Assembly: GCA_034437215.1 (NCBI GenBank)
Contig: DAOTVC010000022.1
Span: 1 to 19,372 of the forward strand
DNA: 19,372 nucleotides
DNA from: DAOTVC01 sp034437215
Lineage (GTDB): Bacteria > Chloroflexota > Anaerolineae > B4-G1 > SLSP01
Direction: 5' to 3'
The notes under the pieces are model-generated. The model was not told the DNA's origin. It was given only the letters and a program-made list of their open reading frames with translations, and did not search any database. Positions 1-6,824 of the stretch are shown here, piece after piece (the stretch's first letter is position 1; each line of letters opens with the position of its first letter). Made by a program: the position numbers and the translations under genes.

Positions 1-2
1 TG

Positions 3-1253
3 AACGGCGCTGCGCGTCGTCTTTGGCAGGCCTTTGACCGCCCCTCCCGGGTGCGCGACGTACAAGAGCGCTTTCGCCATTGGACGGTGGACGAATTCAA
101 CGACGGGGTCGCGACCCTCTGGCGCTACGCCCTGCTACAGTCTTCTTCTCAACCCCGTCAGGTGGCCCCAGCGGCTCCCTCACGCTTGACCGCCTGGCTT
201 CACGTCACGGATCGCTGCAATCTGCGCTGCGAGTACTGTTACCTGCCACACTCCGCCTCGGATATGGAACCTGCTACCGGGCGCGCTGTGATCGACGCCG
301 TCTTCCGCTCCGCGCTGGCTCACGGTTTCCCCGGCGTGAAACTCAAGTACGCGGGCGGCGAGCCCCTTCTGCGCCTCGACCGCTTCATTGACTGGCACCG
401 CTATGCGGAGCACGGAGCTCGTGACCGCGGTCTGGCCCTTGAGGGCGTGGTGCTCAGCAACGGGACGCTCCTTACCGGAGCCGCGGTGACCGCGCTGCGC
501 ACTGCCGGGCTGCGTTTGATGATCTCCCTCGACGGTCTGGGGGCGGCTCACGACGCACAGCGCCCGCTGGCCTCGGGCAGGGGCTCTTCCGACTTGGTGC
601 TGGGTGCCATCGAGAGGGCGCTGGAAGGAGGTCTGGTCCCCGACATCAGCGTCACGGTGAGCCCGCGCACTCTCCCGAACTTACCCGCTCTCCTCACCTG
701 GTTGCTGGAGCGCGAATTGCCCTTCAGCCTGAACTTTTACCGTGAGAACGACTGTTCCGGTACCTGTCCGGGTTCACCCCTACATCTCCAGGATGGGCGG
801 GTCATTGCCGGGATGCTGGAGGCCTACGCTGCCATCGAGGCGGATCTTCCCCGTCGTAGCCTGCTTGGGGCCCTGGTGGATCGCGCCGACCTCTCCGCCC
901 TCCACCAACGTCCCTGCGCCGTGGGACAGAGCTATCTGGCCTTCGCGCCCGATGGCACGGTCGCCAAGTGCCAGATGGATCTGGGCAATCCGGTCTCCCA
1001 CTGCCGGGCGTGGGACCCCCTTGCGGACCTGCGCGACAGTCGGGTGGGGCTGCAAAATCCCCACGTGGATGAGAAGGTGGACTGTCAGAGCTGCCCGTGG
1101 CGCTACCGGTGTGCCGGAGGGTGCCCGCTCCTGGACCGGCGCGTGCGAGGGAGCTACCGCGCCGCCTCTCCGAACTGCAGCATCTACCGGGCGCTCTACC
1201 CGGAGGTAATCCGCCTGGAGGGGCTCAGGCTCCTGAAGCAGCGGGCAGGGTGA
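3..1253 (+). CDS. SPASM-domain radical SAM enzyme (5' end outside window)
   Basis: Radical SAM enzyme that likely modifies a peptide or protein. Numbered from a GTG at 51, the 4Fe-4S motif CxxxCxxC is at C56/C60/C63 (CNLRCEYC) and the SAM-binding GGEP at 102-105. The C-terminus carries a full SPASM cysteine set binding auxiliary clusters: C289, then G302-x4-C307, C318, C345-x2-C348-x5-C354-x3-C358, C376. The frame stays open to the window's left edge and the upstream residues (LWQAFDRPSRVRDV...) read like the end of a PqqD-like winged-helix domain, so the true start is probably outside and GTG 51 is only the first internal start. That domain often binds a RiPP leader peptide, which favours peptide maturation over sulfatase maturation, but no precursor is visible here. 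Its last 29 bp overlap the end of the convergent kinase gene. The family is firm; the substrate is unknown. Confidence 0.9.
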   Translation, partial: NGAARRLWQAFDRPSRVRDVQERFRHWTVDEFNDGVATLWRYALLQSSSQPRQVAPAAPSRLTAWLHVTDRCNLRCEYCYLPHSASDMEPATGRAVIDAVFRSALAHGFPGVKLKYAGGEPLLRLDRFIDWHRYAEHGARDRGLALEGVVLSNGTLLTGAAVTALRTAGLRLMISLDGLGAAHDAQRPLASGRGSSDLVLGAIERALEGGLVPDISVTVSPRTLPNLPALLTWLLERELPFSLNFYRENDCSGTCPGSPLHLQDGRVIAGMLEAYAAIEADLPRRSLLGALVDRADLSALHQRPCAVGQSYLAFAPDGTVAKCQMDLGNPVSHCRAWDPLADLRDSRVGLQNPHVDEKVDCQSCPWRYRCAGGCPLLDRRVRGSYRAASPNCSIYRALYPEVIRLEGLRLLKQRAG

Positions 1254-3765
1254 AGAAGAAGGTCGAGCCTCTCCCGAGTTCCGACTCTACCCAGATGCGC
1301 CCTCCGTGGCGCTCGACGATGCGTCTGCAGAGCGCCAGCCCGATGCCACTGCCGGGGTACTCCTCCTCGGTGTGGAGCCGCTGAAAGATCTGGAAGAGGC
1401 GGTCGGTCTGGGAGGGAGCAATGCCGATGCCGTTGTCGGCGACGGAGAAGCACCACTCTACCTCCCGCTGCTCTGCCGCGATGTGAATCCGGGGGGGCAC
1501 GCCGTCACGCCGAAACTTGACGGCGTTGGCGATGAGGTTCTGAAAAATCCGGCCCAGCTGCCTTCCGTCCCCCACGACCTTGGGCAGAGGTTCGGAAGTG
1601 ATCTCGACGTCCTCTTCCTCCAGGGTAGGGGCCAGCATCCGTAGGGTCCGCTGTAGGATCTCCTCCAGATCCGTAGGAGCGAGGCTCTGCCCTCGGGTCT
1701 CCACGCGGGAGAGCTCCAGCAGCGCTTCGATCATCGCTTCCATCTGCTCGGCGCTGTCCAGCGCGTAGTCGACATACTTCTGGGCCTTGGCGTCCAGACG
1801 ATCCTCGTAGCGCCGCTGCAGGAGCTGCAAGAAGTCGCTCACCGCCCGGGCCGGCGCCCGCAGATCGTGGGAGACGACGTAGGCAAACTGTTCCAGCTCC
1901 CGGTTGCTGCGTTCCAGCTCTACCTCCGCCCGCTTGCGCTCGCTGATATCGATCATAAAGCCGTAGAGCCGGACCGGACTCCCGTCCCGCATCTCCACAC
2001 TGACCACGTCTCGCAGCCACGCGTAGCCCCCGTCCTTCTTCAGGAAGCGGTACTCGAAGACGTGGGGCTCTCCCCGCTCGGCACAGTCGAAGCAGTATTT
2101 GACGGCCCAACCGCGATCTTCGGGGTGCAGATGGTCGATCCAGAACTGGAGGTCGGTCCACTCCTCGGGCAGGAAGCCCAGGATGCGCGTCGCCTGCGGC
2201 GCGACGTAGGTCCACCGGTCATCCGGAACGTCGAACTCCCAGAGAATGGCCTCGGCGGACTCTGCCAGACGTTGGTAGCGCTGCTGGCTCTCCTGGAGAG
2301 CCTCCTCCATCTGCTTCTGCTCGGTGATGTTGACGACGTTGCAGAGCAGATAGCTCGGCTCACCCCTCGCGTTCCGAATCAGGTTGGTAGTGGCGAGCCC
2401 CCAGATGGTGCTGCCGTCCTTGTGGAGCAGGCGCTTCACCATCCGGACGGTCTCCCTCTCGCCGCGAGTCAGCTCCAGGAGCTTCTCCTTGTGCTTCGCC
2501 AGATCCTCCGGGTGGATGATCTCGTTGAGGCTCCGGCCCACCAACTCGTGCTCTCTGTAGCCCGTCATCTCACAGCAGGACTCGTTGGCCTCCTCTATCG
2601 TGAAGTCCAGGGTGATGCGGGCGATGCCCATCCCCGCGGACTCGTACATCCTTCTGAAGTGCTGCTCGCTCTTATGCAGCGCTTGTTCCGCTTGCCCGCG
2701 CCGCAGCATCAATGAGAAGTGGCTGGCCAGGCTTTCGATGACCGAGGCGCCCGCGAGTTGCTCCCCTCGGGGAAGGTAGACGACGATGCCGCCGTAGGGT
2801 TGTTCGTCCAGCGCGAAGCCCACGGCATGGATCTCCCCTATTTGCAGCTCCGACTCGATCTGCCGGCAGACGGTGCTCGGGATCGTGCCGGCCGAGAGGG
2901 CGTGGAGACCGCCGGGCACCCGCTCCAACTTCCCCGTGGCGTAGGATCTTATACGGGGGTCCAGATTTCTCAGGGAGAAGGGCTCGATCTTGGGTAGGCT
3001 TGTCCCCAGCAGTTGCAGTGCACGGTCGATGAGGGTCTCGGGCCCCAGAGCGGTGCGGACTCGCAGGGCGTTGTGCTCCCTGCTGTAGAGGGAGACGGTG
3101 ACGTAGGCCTGGGGATTGAGCTTCTGCACGGTCTTTCCAAGGAAGGCACAGATCTCGTCGAGATCCTCCATACGGCTCGTCCGGATGATCGCCGCGTTGA
3201 GGGTCTGCAGCTCCCGGACGTGGCGTTCGCGCGCCTCATCCACGCGGATACGCTCGACGACCTCCGCCTCCAGCTGCACGTTGGCCCACAGGAGCTCCTC
3301 GGTGCGTTGGACCACGCGCTTTTCGAGCTCCTGGTGGGCTGCCTGCAGTGCGCACTGGTTCTGACGGCGCTCGATGGCGTAGATAAGGGCGTGGGCGAGG
3401 AGGGAGCCGTTAATCTCCCGTTTGAAGAGATAGTCCTCCCCGCCGGCACGTACGATCTGCTGCGCGAGCGCTTCGTCCTCCCGTCCGGTAAGGACGACGA
3501 TGGGGATCTGGGGGGAGTGGGCGTGGAGGCAGGCGAAGGTCTCCCCGGCGCTGCTGTCGGGGAGATCGAGGTCGGTGAGGACGACGTCGATGCTCTCCCT
3601 CTCCAATCTCGCCAGCGCTTCGCGAAGGCTCCGCGCCGGCCGTACGTCGAAGTAGGGGAGCTGCCAGCCGAGTGTGCGGGCCTCCTCCAGGTAGAGGGAG
3701 ATGAGACGGGCGTCGCCGGCGCTGTCCTCTACCGCGAGGACGCGAATGGTGCGTTGATTCATCAT
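1225..3765 (-). CDS. Soluble hybrid sensor histidine kinase, REC-GAF-PAS-PAS-HisKA-HATPase
   Basis: Two-component sensor kinase of 846 aa, with no membrane segment and so probably cytoplasmic. Domain order: N-terminal receiver (about 5-125; phosphoacceptor D65 in TDLDLPDS, T93, K115), coiled coil (135-195), GAF-like region (200-358), two PAS domains (about 368-483 and 495-615, each ending in an I-T/S-E-x-K PAC-type motif), HisKA with H633 (VSHDLRAPARA), and HATPase with N-box N743/N747, G1 box DNGIGI at 777 and G2 box GSGIGL at 805. A receiver at the N-terminus means it can itself accept phosphate from another kinase. Start choice: three ATGs (3774, 3765, 3762) follow AGAAGG at 3775-3780. Only 3765 and 3762 have usable spacing; a TTG further upstream at 3816 is less likely. 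No dedicated response regulator lies beside it. The signal is unknown; PAS and GAF domains suggest light, redox or a small ligand. Confidence 0.92.
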   Translation of the reverse strand: MMNQRTIRVLAVEDSAGDARLISLYLEEARTLGWQLPYFDVRPARSLREALARLERESIDVVLTDLDLPDSSAGETFACLHAHSPQIPIVVLTGREDEALAQQIVRAGGEDYLFKREINGSLLAHALIYAIERRQNQCALQAAHQELEKRVVQRTEELLWANVQLEAEVVERIRVDEARERHVRELQTLNAAIIRTSRMEDLDEICAFLGKTVQKLNPQAYVTVSLYSREHNALRVRTALGPETLIDRALQLLGTSLPKIEPFSLRNLDPRIRSYATGKLERVPGGLHALSAGTIPSTVCRQIESELQIGEIHAVGFALDEQPYGGIVVYLPRGEQLAGASVIESLASHFSLMLRRGQAEQALHKSEQHFRRMYESAGMGIARITLDFTIEEANESCCEMTGYREHELVGRSLNEIIHPEDLAKHKEKLLELTRGERETVRMVKRLLHKDGSTIWGLATTNLIRNARGEPSYLLCNVVNITEQKQMEEALQESQQRYQRLAESAEAILWEFDVPDDRWTYVAPQATRILGFLPEEWTDLQFWIDHLHPEDRGWAVKYCFDCAERGEPHVFEYRFLKKDGGYAWLRDVVSVEMRDGSPVRLYGFMIDISERKRAEVELERSNRELEQFAYVVSHDLRAPARAVSDFLQLLQRRYEDRLDAKAQKYVDYALDSAEQMEAMIEALLELSRVETRGQSLAPTDLEEILQRTLRMLAPTLEEEDVEITSEPLPKVVGDGRQLGRIFQNLIANAVKFRRDGVPPRIHIAAEQREVEWCFSVADNGIGIAPSQTDRLFQIFQRLHTEEEYPGSGIGLALCRRIVERHGGRIWVESELGRGSTFFFTLPAASGA

Positions 3766-3806
3766 TGAATTCATCCTTCTGCTTGGGACTCGATAAGAGA
3801 TGTGCG

Positions 3807-3818
3807 GTTTGGCCAAAC
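3807..3818. promoter_or_regulatory. 12-bp perfect palindrome upstream of the kinase gene
   Basis: GTTTGGCCAAAC is a perfect palindrome 42 bp upstream of the chosen kinase start. It shares the GTTTG...CAAAC half-sites with the inverted repeat at 3890-3906. This looks like an operator for a dimeric repressor, but no cognate regulator is identified. Confidence 0.35.
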
Positions 3819-3820
3819 TA

Positions 3821-3844
3821 CCGGGGTGTACAGGGGAGCCCCGG
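3821..3844. repeat. Inverted repeat between the HU-like and kinase genes
   Basis: CCGGGG (3821-3826) and CCCCGG (3839-3844) form a 6-bp GC stem with a 12-nt loop. It lies downstream of the HU-like gene and upstream of the kinase gene, both read leftward. There is no T-tract on either side, so it is not a standard intrinsic terminator. It may be a leader hairpin. Confidence 0.3.
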
Positions 3845-3889
3845 ATGGCTCGACTGTAGATCTTCCTACGCTCCAGGGGGCAATCTCCG

Positions 3890-3906
3890 GTTTGCTAGTA
3901 GCAAAC
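3890..3906. promoter_or_regulatory. Inverted repeat GTTTGCT-agt-AGCAAAC
   Basis: A perfect 7-bp inverted repeat with a 3-nt centre, 21 bp past the end of the HU-like gene. It may act as a weak hairpin at the end of that transcript, or as an operator paired with the related palindrome at 3807-3818. No T-run follows on the minus strand. Confidence 0.35.
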
Positions 3907-3927
3907 TGGAAGATGTTCCTTCGCACG

Positions 3928-4326
3928 CTAGACTTCCAGGGGGTCGTCGGGGTGCTCGCCGTCCCACAGCGCCTTGTAGCCGGCGTCGTCCAATCCGGCG
4001 CGCTCCCGGTTCTTGATCGTGCCGGTATAGGTCTTTGACGCAGCGATGCCTCTCTTCAATACACCATCGGTGCGCACGTGGATCTTGATCTCACCCGCAC
4101 GGTTGATGCTGGGGCTGAAGGTCCCGATGCCGGGCACTTTGACGGGCGTGCCCTGCCGGTTGAAGTAGAGCACCGCGTCGCTCAGTTCCTGCAGCACCAT
4201 CAGGATCTCACTCTTGTTCAACCCGGTGCGCATCGCCATCCAGCCGGCCACCCGATCCAGTTGGGCCGTGGGGTTCAGAACAAGCCGCGGTCCGTAGGTG
4301 TTGAACGCCCGGACGATCTTCGCCAT
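3928..4326 (-). CDS. HU/IHF-like DNA-binding protein
   Basis: A 132-aa protein with an HU-like fold. After a 20-residue N-terminal extension comes a helical region with the segment AGWMAMRTGLNKSEILMVLQ, then the typical arm entry VKVPGIGTFSP (about 62-72) and a strand IKIHVRTDG. The C-terminal tail is acidic (ending DGEHPDDPLEV) and unlike classic 90-aa HU, placing it with the divergent HU-like families. It would bind DNA as a dimer and bend it or stabilise junctions. The ATG at 4326 has a GGAGGT Shine-Dalgarno sequence 5-6 nt upstream. The gene's 5' flank runs directly into the hairpin array starting at 4354, so its promoter must sit at or inside the array edge. The role as a DNA-binding protein is fairly secure; a link to the array is inference. 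Confidence 0.75.
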   Translation of the reverse strand: MAKIVRAFNTYGPRLVLNPTAQLDRVAGWMAMRTGLNKSEILMVLQELSDAVLYFNRQGTPVKVPGIGTFSPSINRAGEIKIHVRTDGVLKRGIAASKTYTGTIKNRERAGLDDAGYKALWDGEHPDDPLEV

Positions 4327-4344
4327 GGTATACCTCCATCTGGT

Positions 4345-4350
4345 ATTCTA
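4345..4350 (-). promoter_or_regulatory. Possible -10 element of the HU-like gene
   Basis: On the minus strand TAGAAT (5 of 6 to TATAAT) lies 18 bp before the ATG. No convincing -35 is seen: the -35 position falls inside the first hairpin-array unit. The leader would be only about 12 nt and would include the GGAGGT ribosome binding site. Confidence 0.25.
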
Positions 4351-4353
4351 GAT

Positions 4354-6118
4354 AGCACGTCCTTCAGTCGTGGTCCCCGTCTGGACGAGCACTGAAGTAC
4401 TCTACTGGGGCCTACGGCCGACCGTCCGCCTACGCGGACGGGAGAGCGCAGCCTTCGGTCGCGACCTACTGCGGTCGAGAGCGCGGCAGTGCAGTCGTGG
4501 TCTCCGTCTGGACGAGCACTGAAGTGCTCTACTGGGGCCTACGGCCGACCGTCCGCCTACGCGGACGGGAGAGCGCGGCCTTTGGTCGCGACCTACTGTG
4601 GCCGGCACCGCGTCGACGTAGGTCGACGCTCGGCGCGCCAGCGCCCCCGGGAGCGACTTCAGTCGTGACCTACTACGGCGACCGTCCGCCTACGTGGACG
4701 GGAGAGCGCGGTCTTCAGTCGCGACCTACGACGGCCGGCACCGCGTCGACGTAGGTCGACGCTCGGCGCGCCAGCGCCCCAGGGAGCGACTTCAGTCGTG
4801 ACCCACTACGGCCGGCACCGCGTCGACGTAGGTCGACGCTCGGCGCGCCAGCGCCCCCGGGAGCGACTTCAGTCGTGACCCACTACGGCCGACCGTCCGC
4901 CTACGCGGACGGGAGAGCGCGGTCTTCAGTCGTGACCCACTGCGGCCGAGAGCGCGGCAGTGCAGTCGTGGTCCCCGTCTGGACGAGCACTGAAGTACTC
5001 TGCTGGGGCCTGCGGCCGACCGTCCGCCTACGCGGACGGGAGAGCACGTCCTTCAGTCGCGACCTACTACGGCCGACACCGCGTCGACGTAGGTCGACGC
5101 TCGGCGCGTCAGCGCCCCAGGGAGCGACTTCAGTCGTGACCCACTACGGCCGACCGTCCGCCTACGCGGACGGGAGAGCGCGGTCTTCAGTCGTTGCCCA
5201 CTACGGCCGACCGTCCGCCTACGCGGACGGGAGAGCGCGGCCTTCAGTCGTGACCCACTACGGCCGGCACCGCGTCGACGTAGGTCGACGCTCGGCGCGT
5301 CAGCGCCCCAGGGAGCGACTTCAGTCGCGACCCACTACGGCGACCGTCCGCCTACGCGGACGGGAGAGCACGTCCTTCAGTCGCGACCTACTACGGCCGA
5401 CACCGCGTCGACGTAGGTCGACGCTCGGCGCGTCAGCGCCCCAGGGAGCGACTTCAGTCGTGGCCCACTACGGCCGACCGTCCGCCTACGCGGACGGGAG
5501 AGCGCGGCCTTCGGTCGTGACCTACTGCGGCCGGCACCGCATCGACGTAGGTCGACGCTCGGCGCGCCAGCGCCCCAGGGAGCGACTTCAGTCGTGACCC
5601 ACTACGGCGACCGTCCGCCTACGCGGACGGGAGAGCACGTCCTTCAGTCGCGACCTACTACGGCCGACACCGCGTCGACGTAGGTCGACGCTCGGCGCGT
5701 CAGCGCCCCAGTAGAGTACTTCAGTCGTGACCTACTGCGGTCGAGAGCGCGGCAGTGCAGTCGTGGTCCCCGTCTGGACGAGCACTGAAGTACTCTACTG
5801 GGGCCTACGGCCGACCGTCCGCCTACGCGGACGGAAGAGCGCGGCCTTCAGTCGCGACCCACTACGGCCGACCGTCCGCCTACGCGGACGGGAGAGCGCG
5901 GCCTTCAGTCGTGACCTACTGCGGCCGGCACCGCGTCGACGTAGGTCGACGCTCGGCGCGCCAGCGCCCCCGGGAGCGACTTCAGTCGTGACCTACTACG
6001 GCCGACACCGCGTCGACGTAGGTCGACGCTCGGCGCGCCAGCGCCCCCGGGAGCGACTTCAGTCGCGACCTACTATGGCCGAGTCCGCCTACGCGGACGG
6101 AAGCACGTCATTTCAGTT
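4354..6118. repeat. 1.76-kb array of interspersed hairpin repeats (units A, B and C)
   Basis: A non-coding array with two main palindrome families in fixed orientation. B is CCGTCCGCctacGCGGACGG (8-bp arms, loop CTAC), starting at 4422, 4549, 4682 (1 mismatch), 4893, 5020, 5154, 5211, 5344, 5478, 5611, 5815, 5872 and a decayed last copy at about 6081. C is GCGTCGACgtagGTCGACGC (8-bp arms, loop GTAG), starting at 4610, 4743, 4820, 5081, 5272, 5405, 5539 (1 mismatch), 5672, 5933 and 6010. C is followed by a smaller stem GGCGC-gcca-GCGCC. Unit A, containing CGTCTGGACGAGCACTGAAG, occurs 4 times (ACTGAAG at 4391, 4518, 4989, 5784), always 31 bp before a B. Linkers repeat CTTCAGTCGTGACCYACTAC, which with the preceding base holds the palindrome CGACTTCAGTCG. 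Spacings are rigid: B to C 61 bp in all eight cases, C to B 72-73, C to C 77, B to B 57. Open frames crossing it only translate the repeat. Confidence 0.9.
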
Positions 6119-6169
6119 ACCGAACGAGCAGACTCGCCCGCAGTGTAACATAAGGTGCTGAGAGGGCAA

Positions 6170-6197
6170 TTCGCAGGTGTGCGAAAAGTGCTACAAT
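6170..6197 (+). promoter_or_regulatory. Possible sigma-70 promoter without an adjacent gene
   Basis: TTCGCA (6170-6175), 16-bp spacer, TACAAT (6192-6197). The -10 matches 5 of 6 and the -35 only 4 of 6. Transcription would enter the 10-bp inverted repeat at 6218-6256, so this could drive a structured leader or a small RNA. Confidence 0.35.
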
Positions 6198-6442
6198 GGG
6201 ATCAGGGAACCGAGGCGTGAAACGTGAAACGCAAACCTTGAGGCCCTCACGTTTCATCCACGGACAGCTAACAACTGGATTGAAACACATCATACTGTAT
6301 CCCATTTCGCGATGACGCCCAACCGCGTCATGACCCTCCTGTGAGATGAACATGCAGAAGGGGCCTGACCGGTGTACGGCGTACAATGTAGATGGGCAGA
6401 ACACCTTCACGAATGTCGTCGGAACAGGAGGCTGGTTATCTA

Positions 6443-6470
6443 TTGACAGTCCTTAAATCTGCGCTACAGT
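6443..6470 (+). promoter_or_regulatory. Sigma-70-type promoter of the zinc-ribbon/SPFH operon
   Basis: A perfect -35 TTGACA (6443-6448), 16-bp spacer and -10 TACAGT (6465-6470, 4 of 6). It lies 27 bp upstream of the ATG at 6498, leaving a leader of about 20 nt that contains the ribosome binding site. Confidence 0.6.
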
Positions 6471-6497
6471 AGCCGTACTTTGCCGGAGGAGGAGGCC

Positions 6498-6824
6498 ATG
6501 ACCCGACGGATTTGTAAGGCGTGCGGTGCACCGTTGAAGCCCCGGGCCACAGAGTGTGAATACTGTGGCACGACCTACGGCGACGCGGGAACCGAGCCGC
6601 CTGCGTCCACCCAGGACGATCTGGCCCGCCGGTTGGGGAAGTGGTTCCTGATCGCTCTGCTCGTGGCTTTCGTCATGTGGAATCCGGTGACCCGCCAGAT
6701 CGTGCTCTTCATTCTGCCGCTGGGCAGCGGCATCGACGACCTGGTCTTCATCACCGCTCTGGTGGTCGCCATCATCATTTGGGTGATCCGTAGGATTATC
6801 ATCCGTACAGGAGGCAAGCAGTGA
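6498..6824 (+). CDS. Small zinc-ribbon membrane protein
   Basis: A 108-aa protein. The N-terminus is a zinc ribbon with paired cysteines C6xxC9 and C21xxC24 (CKACGAP...CEYCGTT), facing the cytoplasm if the usual topology holds. Two hydrophobic segments follow (about 48-75 and 80-100), ending in a basic stretch VIRRIIIR that fits an inside-positive end. The ATG at 6498 is chosen because it follows a strong repeated GGAGGAGGAGG ribosome site. A promoter lies directly upstream. Its stop overlaps the next gene's GTG (GTGA), so the two products are probably made in a fixed ratio and may work together in the membrane. I do not recognise a specific family beyond zinc-ribbon domain protein; its function is unknown. 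Confidence 0.8.
   Translation: MTRRICKACGAPLKPRATECEYCGTTYGDAGTEPPASTQDDLARRLGKWFLIALLVAFVMWNPVTRQIVLFILPLGSGIDDLVFITALVVAIIIWVIRRIIIRTGGKQ

Larger units (their letters stand above)
6119..6480. other. Intergenic region with hairpins, no convincing gene
   Basis: About 360 bp of lower GC content than its surroundings. It holds an inverted repeat TGAAACGTGA (6218-6227) / TCACGTTTCA (6247-6256), a hairpin ATGACGC (6312-6318) / GCGTCAT (6325-6331) and the short palindrome TGTAC-ggc-GTACA (6373-6385). A 97-codon minus-strand frame here lacks a ribosome binding site and recognisable domains. The region could be the leader of the 6498 gene or encode a small RNA. Confidence 0.5.

Noticed and set aside
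4875..5597. 240-codon open frame inside the hairpin array (repeating SAYADGRAR-type peptide)
   Set aside because: It only translates the repeat units; the phase drifts among units, no ribosome site precedes it, and similar open frames occur throughout the array. Stop-poor GC-rich repeats explain it. The open frame at 5727-6161 is rejected for the same reason.
4354..6118. CRISPR array
   Set aside because: The repeats are not separated by unique spacers, linkers are themselves repeated, unit spacing is 57-77 bp, and no cas genes are nearby.
6117..6410. 97-codon minus-strand frame in the intergenic region
   Set aside because: No ribosome site, unusual composition rich in Cys/Met/Phe, and it spans several hairpins; not convincing as a gene.
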